From Paracoccaceae bacterium (GTDB lineage: Bacteria > Pseudomonadota > Alphaproteobacteria > Rhodobacterales > Rhodobacteraceae): a DNA stretch of 64,000 nt. The first letter of the stretch is position 1; every line of letters starts with the position of its first letter. Under the pieces are notes generated by a model. The model saw only the letters and a program-made list of their open reading frames with translations, was not told the DNA's origin and did no database searches. Position numbers and translations under genes: made by a program. Positions 8,827-18,578 of this stretch are shown here, piece by piece. Location of the stretch: NCBI GenBank assembly GCA_023383015.1, contig JAHDXW010000002.1:62001-126000 (forward strand). The letters are read 5' to 3'.

Positions 8827-8919
8827 ATGCAGTATGAAGCAGGTGTGTGCCATGCCTGAGGGTCATGGCAGCTATGCAGTCGGAAGCATACCGAATCGAC
8901 TGCGCAACACCGTATGCAG
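8827..8919 (+). promoter_or_regulatory. Structured leader with repeats before the DUF6280-type gene
   Basis: This stretch holds two perfect 7-bp inverted repeats: TGCCATG (8848-8854) with CATGGCA (8864-8870), and GCAGTCG (8876-8882) with CGACTGC (8897-8903). The word ATGCAG occurs three times (8827, 8874, 8914). It is less GC-rich than its surroundings. It could be a folded 5' leader, an operator array or a small RNA. The sequence shows the repeats; the function is inference. Confidence 0.45.
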
Positions 8920-8964
8920 GGCGACGGCGCGAGACGCAAGAGCAAGAGCAATAACAAGGACCGG

Positions 8965-9291
8965 ATGATGACCGATCGGGTTGACGCCACCGCCTTCAAC
9001 TTCGAACAGGGGATGCGGTCGCGCAAACTGTTCGCCGCGGTCGTCCTGGCAGCGCTGGACGACGCCATCGCCGATGACAAGAAGTTCGGCAACGGACCCG
9101 AGCAGATTGCCCGCTGGGCAAGGTCGCGCGATGGCCGAGAGGTTCTGACCTGCGCCGGAATCGACCCCAACGAGCGTGTCGTCAAGGGTTTGATGGAGTT
9201 CGTCTCGAAGGGCGTGCGGACCTCGGTGGCTCTGTCGCGCGAGGAAAGCGAACGTCGCGCCGCCGCCCTGCAGGAGGCCGAGGCGGCCTGA
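8965..9291 (+). CDS. Small DUF6280-type conserved protein
   Basis: A 108-residue soluble protein with no signal peptide or membrane segment. Its core (FNFEQGMRSRKLFAAVVLAA, then DDAIADDKKFGNGPEQIARW and SRDGREVLTCAGIDPNERV) looks like the highly conserved Rhodobacterales family DUF6280. That assignment is from memory of the family; its function is not known to me. Two tandem ATGs at 8965 and 8968 are both possible; AAGGA at 8956-8960 is better spaced for 8968. The frame extends 51 bases further upstream, but the ribosome site favours these ATGs. The C-terminus is a charged, alanine/glutamate-rich helix. The unusual upstream region (8827-8919) suggests post-transcriptional or operator control. 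Confidence 0.8.
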   Translation: MMTDRVDATAFNFEQGMRSRKLFAAVVLAALDDAIADDKKFGNGPEQIARWARSRDGREVLTCAGIDPNERVVKGLMEFVSKGVRTSVALSREESERRAAALQEAEAA

Positions 9292-9404
9292 GGCCGGCAC
9301 GCGACCTGCCGCCTGCGGCGCGCCTCGGCCCGGCCGTGGCGCATTGCCCTTCATGCCGGATGGCTTCGCGAGGCAGCAGCCCGGCCGCCCGTGGCGGCGC
9401 CGGA

Positions 9405-10112
9405 TCAGTCGAACTGGCGGCTTGCCAGCGCCCGGGCGATCTCGGCCCGCACAAGCTTGCGCACGTTGCGGGTTATGCGCTCGCCCAGCGCGCCCTGGAG
9501 TTCCTCGCGCACGATCTCGACGACGAGATCGCGCAGGGCGTCAGCGTCGAGGCCCGGCGCGGCGGCCGACGCCGCAGCGGCCGCCGGCCGTTCCGGCAGG
9601 CCCGTCAGACGGTGGACGTTGGCGGCGGGCAGCTCCGGGGCGACGGGCGTCGCCTCGGCCCGAGCGGCCTTCGGAACCCGTGACGGCGGCAGCGGCGCCG
9701 TGTCTGCCTGCGGCTCGGATCCATCGGGCTCCCATTCGCCATGCGAGGCGGCCACCGCTGCCTCCAGTTCGGCGATCGCCTCCTCGAGGGTCGGACGCCG
9801 TCCTTCCGCACGCTCGGAAGCAGGCGTCGCGGAGGGGGCATGCGACCCCGCCGGAGTCGCCGCCGCGAAAGGGGCAGACGACGCCGCAGGCGGCGGCGCG
9901 CTCGCCGCGGCGGGCTCGGCAAGGCGGCGGGCCGCGGCGCGGATCGCCGCGACCGGATCATGCGCGGCCGGAACTCGCTGCGCCGGCGTGAGCACCAGCC
10001 GCTCTCCCCCGCCTGCCGCGGCTGCACGGGGTGGCCGGCCCTCTTCGGACACCAGGCGACGGATCGAGCTGAGCACATCCTCGATCTCGGCCCGCGTCAG
10101 CGGATCGGACAT
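9405..10112 (-). CDS. DUF2497 / PopZ-like protein
   Basis: A 235-residue protein starting MSDPLTRAEIEDVLSSIRRL, a short conserved N-terminal helix. A long Ala/Pro/Glu-rich disordered middle follows (about 40-170), then a conserved C-terminal helical region (about 185-235, ALRDLVVEIVREELQGALGE then ITRNVRKLVRAEIARAL). This three-part build is that of DUF2497 proteins, which include the polar organising protein PopZ of Caulobacter. In that protein the C-terminal helices oligomerise and the N-terminal helix binds partners. A polar scaffold role here is inferred. The frame extends upstream, but MSDP is the family start. It lies downstream of tolC and pcm in the arrangement usual for this order. 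Confidence 0.8.
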   Translation of the reverse strand: MSDPLTRAEIEDVLSSIRRLVSEEGRPPRAAAAGGGERLVLTPAQRVPAAHDPVAAIRAAARRLAEPAAASAPPPAASSAPFAAATPAGSHAPSATPASERAEGRRPTLEEAIAELEAAVAASHGEWEPDGSEPQADTAPLPPSRVPKAARAEATPVAPELPAANVHRLTGLPERPAAAAASAAAPGLDADALRDLVVEIVREELQGALGERITRNVRKLVRAEIARALASRQFD

Positions 10113-10181
10113 GCGCGCACCCTCTCGTCCAGCCTGAAGTATAGTAGACGCGGCCGCATGATGCCACAAGCCCTTGCGGTT

Positions 10182-11567
10182 TCAGTCGCGGCCAATGCTC
10201 TTGAGAACGCGGTCGAGGCGCGCGCCCTGGGGTGTCGTCGCGGGTGCCGAGCGAACCGCGTTGAAATAGGCCTCCGGGTCGTAGGTCGGGATGCCGAGCC
10301 CCAGATGCTCCACCGTCAGCAGCCCCATGGCGGCGAGGAGGGTATAGGTGGCGATGTACTGCTGCGACTCGGCGGCGACGCGGCTGGCCCGCGCATCCAG
10401 TAGCTCCTGCTCGGCGTTCAGCACGTCCAGCGTCGTGCGGGCCCCGAGCGTCGCCTCCTCGCGGACGCCCTCGAACGCCGTCCGGGCGGCCGCGATCTGG
10501 CGCTCGGATGCCTCGAGGCTGGCCCGCGCGACGGCAAGCTGCGCCCAGGCCCGGCCGACATCCTGGATCACCGACACGGTGGTCTGGTGCAGCGCAGCGA
10601 TGGTGGCATCGCGCCGGGCGATCGCCTGCCGGTGCACGGACGACAGCTGGCCGCCGCGGTAGATGGGGACCGAATAGGACAGCGACAGGCTGCGGCTGAA
10701 GGTGTCGTCACTGTCGATGCCGGCCTGGGCACTGGCAGTGAGCCGGCCGTTGAACGCCGCCGCCGCCCGGGCCACGTTCAGTTCGGCGACCCGCACCTCG
10801 CGCTGGGCGCGCAGGATCGCGGGGTGACGGCGCACCGCAACGTCGCGCGCCGATCCGTCGCTCGCAGCGGTTGCGGGCGGGGGCGGCGGTACCCGCAGCA
10901 TCCCGGGTAGCCCGCCGGTGACGGCCCTGTAGGTTTCGCGCGCCACCGCCAGGTCGCCTTCTGCCGCCGCCAGCGCCGAGCGGGCGGCGGCCAGCCGCGC
11001 CTCGGCAATGGCGACGTCGGTGCGGGTGATCTCGCCGACCTCGAAACGGTCGCGGGCGGCGCGCAGTTCCTGCTCGATGACCCGGAGGTTGTTCTGGCGG
11101 ATCGACAGCACCTCGCCGGCATTGCGGACGCTGACGAAGGCGATCACCGCGTTGAGCAACACCTGCTGCTCGACCGAGCGCAGGCCCTCGCGGGCGGCGA
11201 GCACGCTTTCCTGCGCCGACTCGAGTGCCAGCCGCCCGGCGCCGCCGTCGTAGAGCGTAAGTTCGGCCGAGATCGTGAGCGAGGCGCCGTAGTCTTCGCG
11301 GGTGTCGCGGCCACGCGACGTGTCGACGGTGACAGCGCTCGCCTGCGCGCGCGCGACGAAGCCGATCACCGGACGCAGCAGCGCCACCGCCTGGGCGACA
11401 TCCTCGTCGGCGGCGCGCAGAAGGGCGCGGTTCTGCTCGAGAAGGTGCGAGTTGTTGTAGGCTGCGACAAGGGTGTCGGCGAGCGTCTGCGCGCCTGCAT
11501 GCACCGTGGTGAAGCCGATGATCGCGGCCGCAAGCCCGGCCCTGATCAGCGCCCGCGCATCTCCCAT
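10182..11567 (-). CDS. tolC: TolC-family outer membrane efflux/secretion channel
   Basis: A 461-residue protein with a signal peptide (MGDARALIRAGLAAAIIGFT, then TVHAGA with likely cleavage before QTLADTL). Two long alpha-helical repeats follow, rich in LAAARSALAAAEGDLAVARE-type heptads, typical of the periplasmic tunnel of type I secretion TolC proteins. It would form a trimeric channel linking inner-membrane exporters to the outside. The start at 11567 is chosen over an ATG six codons upstream because it places the signal peptide normally. No cognate membrane-fusion or ABC partner is adjacent. Confidence 0.9.
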   Translation of the reverse strand: MGDARALIRAGLAAAIIGFTTVHAGAQTLADTLVAAYNNSHLLEQNRALLRAADEDVAQAVALLRPVIGFVARAQASAVTVDTSRGRDTREDYGASLTISAELTLYDGGAGRLALESAQESVLAAREGLRSVEQQVLLNAVIAFVSVRNAGEVLSIRQNNLRVIEQELRAARDRFEVGEITRTDVAIAEARLAAARSALAAAEGDLAVARETYRAVTGGLPGMLRVPPPPPATAASDGSARDVAVRRHPAILRAQREVRVAELNVARAAAAFNGRLTASAQAGIDSDDTFSRSLSLSYSVPIYRGGQLSSVHRQAIARRDATIAALHQTTVSVIQDVGRAWAQLAVARASLEASERQIAAARTAFEGVREEATLGARTTLDVLNAEQELLDARASRVAAESQQYIATYTLLAAMGLLTVEHLGLGIPTYDPEAYFNAVRSAPATTPQGARLDRVLKSIGRD

Positions 11568-11744
11568 ACCGCCCCCCGGTTCCATGCCCCTGCCCGCATT
11601 CCCCCTGCCATGGATGCCGGCGGGCCGGCACGGGCCACGCGGCCCGGCCTGACGCAGGAAGCATAGCCCGCGCTGTGCGCCGATGCGAGAGGCAATGCCG
11701 CGGGTGAGGTGCCCGGCACCCCCCTATCGCCCGCGCCGGCTGCC

Positions 11745-12398
11745 CTAGAAGACGAACGCCGGCGCACGCGCGAACCCGGGCAGCACCGGTGCGCCGGCCG
11801 CGAAGGCATAGCGCCAGGCCACCTTCCCGGCGGCCTTCACCCCGATGCGGCAGACGCCCAGAGCGCCGTCCTCGAACAGGCAGGCAATGCGGCCGCCGTC
11901 CTTCAGCTGGTCGGTGATCGCAGCCGGCATGTCCTCGGCCGCGCCCTGCACCGTGATCACGTCATAGGGGCCGTGGCGCTGCGCGCCCTGGGCCAGGGGC
12001 GCGGCCAGCACGGCGACATTGTCGACGCCCTCGGCGGCAAGCGTCGCCTCTGCCTCCGCGGCGAGGGCTGGGTCCTCCTCGACCGCGATCACCGTCTCGG
12101 CCAGCCGGGCGATCACGGCCGCCGAGTAGCCGGGCCCGCAACCGATGTCGAGCACCACGTCGCCGCGCTGGATCTCGAGCGCATCGAGCATCTTGGCCAG
12201 CGTGCGCGGGTCGAGCATGACGCGGCCGCGGGCGATCGGCAGGTTCTCGCCCAGATACGCCGTCTCGCGCAGCGCCGGCGGCGTGTAGCGCTCGCGCGGT
12301 ACCGCGAGCATCGCGGCGATGATCGGAAACTTCGTCACGTCAGAGGTGCGGATGTGGTTGTCCACCATCATCCGGCGCCGTTCATCATGGTCGGTCAT
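11745..12398 (-). CDS. pcm: Protein-L-isoaspartate O-methyltransferase-family protein
   Basis: A 217-residue SAM-dependent methyltransferase. It has the N-terminal substrate region MMVDNHIRTSDVTKFPIIAA (10-29), then motif I LDIGCGPGYSA (83-93), IAVEEDP for the ribose contact, and the usual YDVITVQGAAEDMPAAI segment. The family repairs isoaspartyl residues in damaged proteins. This subfamily has DIGCGPG instead of the classical GSGSGY motif and is generally annotated as Pcm in Rhodobacterales, often directly upstream of tolC, as here. Whether it is a true repair enzyme is less certain than the fold. The frame is open 49 codons upstream, but the ATG at 12396-12398 fits the family. Confidence 0.85.
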   Translation of the reverse strand: MTDHDERRRMMVDNHIRTSDVTKFPIIAAMLAVPRERYTPPALRETAYLGENLPIARGRVMLDPRTLAKMLDALEIQRGDVVLDIGCGPGYSAAVIARLAETVIAVEEDPALAAEAEATLAAEGVDNVAVLAAPLAQGAQRHGPYDVITVQGAAEDMPAAITDQLKDGGRIACLFEDGALGVCRIGVKAAGKVAWRYAFAAGAPVLPGFARAPAFVF

Positions 12399-12471
12399 CG
12401 GATCGCGGCCGTGGTTGTGCGCACCCTGATTGCCACGGATGCGTCCGCCCCGCAACGCCCGGAAGTGCGGC

Positions 12472-13188
12472 CTATTCGTCGGCAGGGGCAAAGGGGGTCG
12501 CGTCGGCCTTGGGACGGGGATCGTCGGGCAGCGTGCCGGTGGCAAGATAGATCACCTGCTCGGCGATGTTGGTGACGTGGTCGCCCATCCGCTCGATGTT
12601 CTTGGCGATGAAGTGCAGGTGCATGAAGGCGGTGATGGCACGAGGATCCTCCATCATGTGGGTCAGGAAGGCGCGGAACAAGGTATTGTAGATCTGGTCC
12701 ACCTCCTCGTCGGAGGCACGGACATGGCGCGCGAGTTCGACGTCGCGGCGGGTGAAGGCGTCGAGGGCATCCTTCAGCATAAGTTCGACCGCCCGCATCA
12801 TCCGCCTGAGCGTGCCGGCGCTGTTGCCGACCTGGGGCATCTGCGCCAGCACCGCCACCCGCTTGGCGATGTTCTTGGCGTAGTCCCCTATCCGCTCGAG
12901 GTCGCCGGCCGTCTTCATCACCGACAGCACGGTGCGCAGGTCGGTCGCCGTCGGACCGCGCAGCGCGATGATCCGGGCGCAGTCCTGGTGGATCTGGCGC
13001 TCGAGAAGGTCGACCTGGGTGTCCGCGGCGCGCACCTGCGCGGCGAGTTCCTCGTCGCGGGCCTCGAGGGCGCGGGCGGCACCGGCCATGGCGGATTCGA
13101 CAAGCCCGCCCATCTTCATGATCAGCGCCTGAAGCGCCTCGAGGTCGCGGTCGAACGCGGTCTGGATGTGCGGGGCTTCGTGGGCCAT
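12472..13188 (-). CDS. phoU: Phosphate signalling regulator PhoU
   Basis: A 238-residue all-helical protein made of two related three-helix bundles with the acidic metal-binding stretches of PhoU (for example ERIGDYAKNIAKRV near 98-111 and ERMGDHVTNIAEQVIY near 194-209). PhoU links the Pst transporter to the PhoR kinase and holds PhoB signalling off when phosphate is plentiful. It is the last gene of the pst operon, 10 bases after pstB. The start MAHEAPHIQTAFDRDLEALQ is canonical. No phoB or phoR gene follows in this window. Confidence 0.96.
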   Translation of the reverse strand: MAHEAPHIQTAFDRDLEALQALIMKMGGLVESAMAGAARALEARDEELAAQVRAADTQVDLLERQIHQDCARIIALRGPTATDLRTVLSVMKTAGDLERIGDYAKNIAKRVAVLAQMPQVGNSAGTLRRMMRAVELMLKDALDAFTRRDVELARHVRASDEEVDQIYNTLFRAFLTHMMEDPRAITAFMHLHFIAKNIERMGDHVTNIAEQVIYLATGTLPDDPRPKADATPFAPADE

Positions 13189-13198
13189 GGCGCGCTCC

Positions 13199-13996
<798 letters not shown>

Positions 13997-14006
13997 CCGA
14001 ACATCC

Positions 14007-15293
14007 TTACCATTTCCGCTCGAAGCGGTTGCGCAGATAGATGGCCAGCGCGTTCATCGCCACAAGGAACATCAGGAGCACAAGGATCGCCGCCGAGGTG
14101 CGGCTGACGAAGCCGCGCTCGGGGCTGTCGGCCCAGATGAAGATCTGCGTCGGAAGCGCGGTCGAGGGGTCAAAGGGGCTGCCCGGCGCTGCGGTCACGA
14201 AGGCGTTCATGCCGATGAGCAGCAGGGGCGCCGTCTCGCCCAGGGCCTGGGCAAGGCCGATGATGGTGCCGGTGAGGATGCCGGGCATGGCAAGCGGCAG
14301 CACATGGTGGAAGACAACCTGCTGGCGCGAAGCACCAAGGCCGAGCGCGGCCTCGCGGATCGACGGCGGCACGGCCTTCAGCGCCGCCCGGGTGGCAATG
14401 ATGATCGTAGGCAGCGTCATCAGGGCGAGCACCATCCCGCCGACGAAGGGTGCCGACCGCGGCAACCCGAGCCAGTTGAGGAACACCGCAAGCCCCAGAA
14501 GCCCGAACACCACCGACGGCACGGCGGCGAGGTTGTTGATGTTGACCTCGATGAAGTCCGAGGTCCGGTTCTTCGGCGCGAACTCCTCGAGGTAGATCGC
14601 CGCGCCGATACCGATGGGAAAGGACAGCACAAAGCAGGTGAGCAGCGCCCAGAACGAGCCCATGAGCGCACCGCGAAGCCCGGCGAGTTCGGGGAAGCGC
14701 GAATCGGCATTGGTGATCAGCCCCCAGTTCAGCGGCGCCGAGACCGCACCCGCGGCCTCGAGCCGGTCCCAGAGCGCGATCTCGTCATCCTTCAGCCGGC
14801 GAAACTCCTCAGGCGTCTCCCGGTCGATGAGGCCCTTGTGCAGCTGGTCGTAGGGGTCCGACACCGGCACGCGCAGGCTGATGCGCTGGCCAAGCAGCGC
14901 GGGATCGGCGACGATCCGGTCGCGCACCATGAACTGCGCGCCGTTCGAGAGGATCGCGGTAGCCTTGCGCAGCGCGGAGTCGGGAAGGTCGGGAAAGAGG
15001 GCCTGCATCGTCGCGCCGAGGATGGCCCGGTAGTTGCCGCGCTGCAGGTTGTCGGGGTTGAGGATTCCGGCGTCGTAGTGGACCTCGATGGCGACATGAG
15101 TCTGGCGGAAGGCCCGGGTGCCGGTCCACAGCAGCGAACCGACAAGCGTGGCCAGCATCGCGAAGGCAAAGCCGATCGCGGCCATGCCGACCAGCCGCAG
15201 GCGCAGTTGCGCGCGGTTGCGGCGGCGGATGCGGGCGCCGATCTCCCCGGAGGCCCAGTCGATGGCGCGGTGCTCGGCGCGGAAGTCGGTCAT
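14007..15293 (-). CDS. pstA: Phosphate ABC transporter permease PstA
   Basis: A 428-residue inner-membrane permease. The C-terminal half carries the binding-protein-dependent transport domain with the coupling motif [20 protein letters not shown]. The N-terminal half has one membrane helix (about 33-55) and a long extracytoplasmic insertion (about 60-215), as in the long alphaproteobacterial PstA form, versus about 300 residues in E. coli. It pairs with PstC to form the membrane channel. Ten bases separate it from both neighbours in the operon. Confidence 0.96.
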   Translation of the reverse strand: MTDFRAEHRAIDWASGEIGARIRRRNRAQLRLRLVGMAAIGFAFAMLATLVGSLLWTGTRAFRQTHVAIEVHYDAGILNPDNLQRGNYRAILGATMQALFPDLPDSALRKATAILSNGAQFMVRDRIVADPALLGQRISLRVPVSDPYDQLHKGLIDRETPEEFRRLKDDEIALWDRLEAAGAVSAPLNWGLITNADSRFPELAGLRGALMGSFWALLTCFVLSFPIGIGAAIYLEEFAPKNRTSDFIEVNINNLAAVPSVVFGLLGLAVFLNWLGLPRSAPFVGGMVLALMTLPTIIIATRAALKAVPPSIREAALGLGASRQQVVFHHVLPLAMPGILTGTIIGLAQALGETAPLLLIGMNAFVTAAPGSPFDPSTALPTQIFIWADSPERGFVSRTSAAILVLLMFLVAMNALAIYLRNRFERKW

Positions 15294-15303
15294 CGCCCGT
15301 CCC

Positions 15304-16680
15304 TCAGTCGTAGATTTCGCGGTACTTGCGGACGATGCGCAGCGCCAGGACGTTGATGGCCAGCGTCACCACGAACAGAAGCATCCCGAGCGCAAAGGCC
15401 GCGAGCGTCTTGGGGCTGTCGAAGGCGGTGTCGCCGATCAGCAGGGTGACGATCTGCACCGTCACGGTTGTGACGCTGTCAAGCGGGTTCAACGTCAGCT
15501 TGGCGATCAGCCCGGCCGCCATGACAACGATCATCGTCTCGCCCACGGCCCGGCTGACCGCGAGCAGGATGCCACCGACGATGCCGGGGATGGCCGCGGG
15601 AAAGAGCACATTCATCACCGTCTCGGCCCGGGTCGCGCCGAGCGCGAGCGCCCCGTCGCGCAGCGACCGCGGGACCGCGGTCAGTGCATCGTCGGTGAAG
15701 GACGAGATGAAGGGGATGAGCATCACGCCCATGACGAGTCCGGCGGCGAGCGCGGTGTTCGGCGCGATCGGCAGGCCTGTCGCGGCGCCGAACTCGCGCA
15801 GCGCCGGGGCGATCGTGAGCACGGCGAAGAAGCCATAGACGACGGTCGGGACGCCCGCGAGGATCTCGAGCACGGGCTTGACCATCCTCCGCGTGCGGGG
15901 CGAGGCGAACTCGTTGAGGTAGATGGCCGAGAACAGGCCGACCGGCACCGCCACGACGAGCGCGACGACAGTGATGACCATGGTGCCGAGAAACACCGGG
16001 ATGACGCCGAACGAGCCCTGGGCCGCGATCTGGTCGGCGCGGATCGCCATCTGCGGCTCCCACCTTGTGCCGAGGAGGAACTCGGTCCAGGGGATCATGG
16101 CGAGGAAGCGGCCGGTCTCGAACACCAACGAGGCGACGATCCCGACGGTGGTGAAGATCGCGATCGTCGAGCAGAACACCATCAGGCCGTTGACGATGCG
16201 CTCGGCCTGCTGGCGGGCGCGGAAATCGGGGCTGACGCGCCGCCAGGCCAGCACCGCCATACCGCCGCCCAGGGCGAGCACGGTGGCCACGAGGAGCACG
16301 TCGGAGGCGAGGCGCAGCCGCACCATGCGCGCCGCGGCCTCCAACACCCAGGGCTGCGGCTGGCCGAACTGGCGGCCGCCGGCAAGCTGGGTGATCTCGG
16401 ACAGGATCAGTTGGCGCTCGCCTGCGCCGAGGCCGTCGAGCGCGGCCGCGGGCAACCCCGACATCACCAGCCGGTCGATCACCGCCCCCTCGACGAGCAG
16501 CCACACGAGTACGACGACCAGTGTCGGCACCGCGACGAGCAGCGCTCCATAAAGACCGTGGAAGCCGGCCAGCGAATGCAGCCGCGCGCCGCGGTTGCGA
16601 ATCTGTTCGGCGGCATGTCGGTTCAGCAGATAGGCTCCCACCGTGCCGGCAAGCAGGATCATGAAGGCGGCGGTTGTCAT
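15304..16680 (-). CDS. pstC: Phosphate ABC transporter permease PstC
   Basis: A 458-residue permease, the long alphaproteobacterial form. A helix at 1-17 and N-terminal helices around 40-60 precede a large insertion (about 80-200), and the transport domain follows. The coupling motif RDGALALGATRAETVMNVLF and the preceding LTAVPRSLRD are characteristic. It forms the heterodimeric membrane part of the importer with PstA. The ATG at 16678-16680 lies 81 bases after the pstS stop, a wider gap than elsewhere in the operon and a possible site for differential expression of pstS. Confidence 0.96.
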   Translation of the reverse strand: MTTAAFMILLAGTVGAYLLNRHAAEQIRNRGARLHSLAGFHGLYGALLVAVPTLVVVLVWLLVEGAVIDRLVMSGLPAAALDGLGAGERQLILSEITQLAGGRQFGQPQPWVLEAAARMVRLRLASDVLLVATVLALGGGMAVLAWRRVSPDFRARQQAERIVNGLMVFCSTIAIFTTVGIVASLVFETGRFLAMIPWTEFLLGTRWEPQMAIRADQIAAQGSFGVIPVFLGTMVITVVALVVAVPVGLFSAIYLNEFASPRTRRMVKPVLEILAGVPTVVYGFFAVLTIAPALREFGAATGLPIAPNTALAAGLVMGVMLIPFISSFTDDALTAVPRSLRDGALALGATRAETVMNVLFPAAIPGIVGGILLAVSRAVGETMIVVMAAGLIAKLTLNPLDSVTTVTVQIVTLLIGDTAFDSPKTLAAFALGMLLFVVTLAINVLALRIVRKYREIYD

Positions 16681-16761
16681 CGGGTGGGCTCGCTGGTCGG
16701 CTGTGCCGCAGGGCCGCGCCGTCCGCGGAGGCGACCCGCGGGCGGCGCGAGGTCAGTGGGC

Positions 16762-17802
16762 TCACTTCTCGGGCGCAGCCATCGGAGCGGCGGCGGCGAC
16801 CGCCTCCTGCACCGCCGCGCGCTGGGCGTCGGGCAGCGGAACCATCCCGCGCTCCTCAAGATACCCGCCGGGCGCCATCGCGGCATCCGACATGTACTCC
16901 TCGATGAACTCCTGCAGGTTCGGGATCACCCCGCGGTGGGCGTTCTTGACGTAGAAGAACAGCGGTCGCGAGATGGTGTAGGCGCCCGAGGCGATCGTCT
17001 CGGCATCGGGCTGGACGCCGCCGATGCTGACTGCCTTCAGCCGGTCGCTGTTCTCGTAGAGGAACGAGTAGCCGAAGATGCCCATGGCATCCGGGTCGGC
17101 CACGAGCTGCTGCACGATCAGGTTGTCGTTCTCGCCGGCCTCGATGAAGGGCCCGTCGACGCGCATGCGCGAGCAGTTCTCGGTCACCCACGCGCCGTCG
17201 AAGCTGCCGGCCTTGACGAATTCAAGCTGGCGGCAGCCGGTGTGCATGGCAAGCTCGACAAAGGCGTCGCGGGTTCCCGAGGTCGGCGGCGGGCCGTAGA
17301 CGCGGATCGGGGTGTCGGGGAAGGCGGGGTTGATTTCCGACCAGCGCTGGTAGGGGTTGTCCTTCCACTCGCCGCCCACCGGCACCTGCGCGGCCAGCGC
17401 GAGGTAGATCTCGGCCTTCGTCATGTCCCAGGCAAAGCCGTTGGCGCGCGCGACGGTGACCGAAAGGCCATCGTTGCCGATCAGCGCCTCGGAGATGTCG
17501 GTGACGCCGTTTGACAGGCAGAGCTCGTACTCGGACTTGCGCATTGCGCGCGAGGCACCGGTGATGTCGGGGTGACCGACGCCAATGCCGCCGCAGAAGA
17601 TCTGGAAGCCGCCGCCGGTGCCGGTGGATTCCACGATCGGCGCGGACGCGCCGGTCTGGTTGGCGAACTCCTCGGCCACGGCCTGGGTATATGGGAACAC
17701 CGTCGAGGAACCGACGATGCGGATCTGGTCGCGCGCGGCGGCAGCCGTGGCCGAAATGGCAGCGATCGCCGCGACCGATGCGGTCAGTTTCAGGGACGTC
17801 AT
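16762..17802 (-). CDS. pstS: Periplasmic phosphate-binding protein PstS
   Basis: A 346-residue secreted phosphate receptor. A signal peptide occupies residues 1-23 (MTSLKLTASVAAIAAISATA, then AAA). The phosphate-binding loops are GSSTVFPYTQ (31-40) and SGTRDAF (near 172-178), as in long alphaproteobacterial PstS proteins. AGGAG lies 7 bases before the ATG. It is the first gene of the pstSCAB-phoU operon and is preceded by a Pho box at 17889-17906. The C-terminal 20 residues are Ala/Pro-rich and probably unstructured. Confidence 0.97.
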   Translation of the reverse strand: MTSLKLTASVAAIAAISATAAAARDQIRIVGSSTVFPYTQAVAEEFANQTGASAPIVESTGTGGGFQIFCGGIGVGHPDITGASRAMRKSEYELCLSNGVTDISEALIGNDGLSVTVARANGFAWDMTKAEIYLALAAQVPVGGEWKDNPYQRWSEINPAFPDTPIRVYGPPPTSGTRDAFVELAMHTGCRQLEFVKAGSFDGAWVTENCSRMRVDGPFIEAGENDNLIVQQLVADPDAMGIFGYSFLYENSDRLKAVSIGGVQPDAETIASGAYTISRPLFFYVKNAHRGVIPNLQEFIEEYMSDAAMAPGGYLEERGMVPLPDAQRAAVQEAVAAAAPMAAPEK

Positions 17803-17888
17803 GGGTGGCTCCTGTCGCTTGAGTCGGGCCGATCGCGCCGGCCGCGCCCCCCTCTAGCGCCGGCGCGTGACGCTTATGCTCCGGTTTT

Positions 17889-17906
17889 GTAACAGCGCGG
17901 TGACAT
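17889..17906 (-). promoter_or_regulatory. Pho box (PhoB site) for pstSCAB-phoU
   Basis: Read on the minus strand: ATGTCAC, spacer CGCG, CTGTTAC. The two 7-bp half-sites repeat at 11 bp, matching the CTGTCAT-N4-CTGTCAT pho box with one to two differences each. A -10-like CATAAG (17873-17878, minus strand) follows 10 bases after the second half-site, the usual spacing when PhoB replaces the -35. It lies 87 bases upstream of the pstS start. The same 170-base gap serves the divergent CAP-domain gene. Confidence 0.85.
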
Positions 17907-17972
17907 TCGGCGGCCTCCCGCCGGGGCCGGCCACGGCGGGAGGCGGGGCTTGAAGATGCCGCGCGGGGCGGC

Positions 17973-18569
17973 ATGCTGCCGGGCATGCGGATTCGTCCCC
18001 CTCTCTCCGGCGCGGTCGTGCGCGTTCTGGCCACCGCCGCCGCGGCGCCGCTGCTGGCCGGCTGCATCGTCATCATCCCGCTGCCACTGCCCGGCACGAC
18101 GGCCCCGGCGCCGGCCCGCCCTGCCGCAGAGGTGGCCGCTGCCGTGGCCGCGCCGCCCTCCTGCCCCGCCCCGCTGCGCCGCGCGACCGAGGAGGCGGCG
18201 CTGGTCGCAGGGCTGAACCGGCTGCGGGCCGGTGCTGGGCTTGCCCCGGTGACGGCATCGGCGCGGCTCGCGGCGGTGGCGCAGGGTCAGGCCTGCGACA
18301 ACGCCGCCCTCGGCGGCAGCGGGCATGTCGGGGCAGACGGCTCGGGGCTGGCCGCGCGGCTGGCGCGTGGCGGCTACCGCCACGGGGTTGCCGCCGAGAA
18401 CACCGGGGCGGGCTATTCGGCGGGCGCGGACGCGCTGGCGGGATGGGCCCGCTCGGCGGGTCACCGGGCCAACCTGCTGCTCTCGCCGGTGCGTGAGGCC
18501 GGCATCGGCCTTGCGCGGGGGCGCGACGGGCAGCCGCACTGGGTGCTGGTGCTGGCAGAACCGCGCTGA
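17973..18569 (+). CDS. CAP-domain (SCP/PR1, YkwD-like) lipoprotein
   Basis: A 198-residue protein with a lipoprotein signal: a hydrophobic run ends in the lipobox LLAGC (cysteine 31 from the first ATG; 27 if the second ATG at 17985 is used). A Pro/Ala-rich linker follows, then a CAP domain (about 65-198). The domain's metal-site and cavity motifs are recognisable as GSGHVGADGS, AENTGAGYS, GWARSAGHRANLL and the end HWVLVLAEPR. It would be anchored to a membrane facing the periplasm. CAP-domain proteins in bacteria have few defined roles. It diverges from pstS and shares its promoter region, so phosphate control is possible but unproven. Confidence 0.85.
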   Translation: MLPGMRIRPPLSGAVVRVLATAAAAPLLAGCIVIIPLPLPGTTAPAPARPAAEVAAAVAAPPSCPAPLRRATEEAALVAGLNRLRAGAGLAPVTASARLAAVAQGQACDNAALGGSGHVGADGSGLAARLARGGYRHGVAAENTGAGYSAGADALAGWARSAGHRANLLLSPVREAGIGLARGRDGQPHWVLVLAEPR

Positions 18570-18578
18570 CCGCGCCGC

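Noticed and set aside
12399-12545. An N-terminal extension of the isoaspartate methyltransferase gene
   Set aside because: The added 49 residues are Pro/Arg-rich, unlike the family, and run into the phoU 3' end; the internal ATG is preferred.
15118-17514. A 798-codon plus-strand open frame opposite pstC and pstS
   Set aside because: It is antisense to well-supported pst genes, has the His/Arg/Gly-rich composition expected of an antisense frame in GC-rich DNA, and shows no family pattern.
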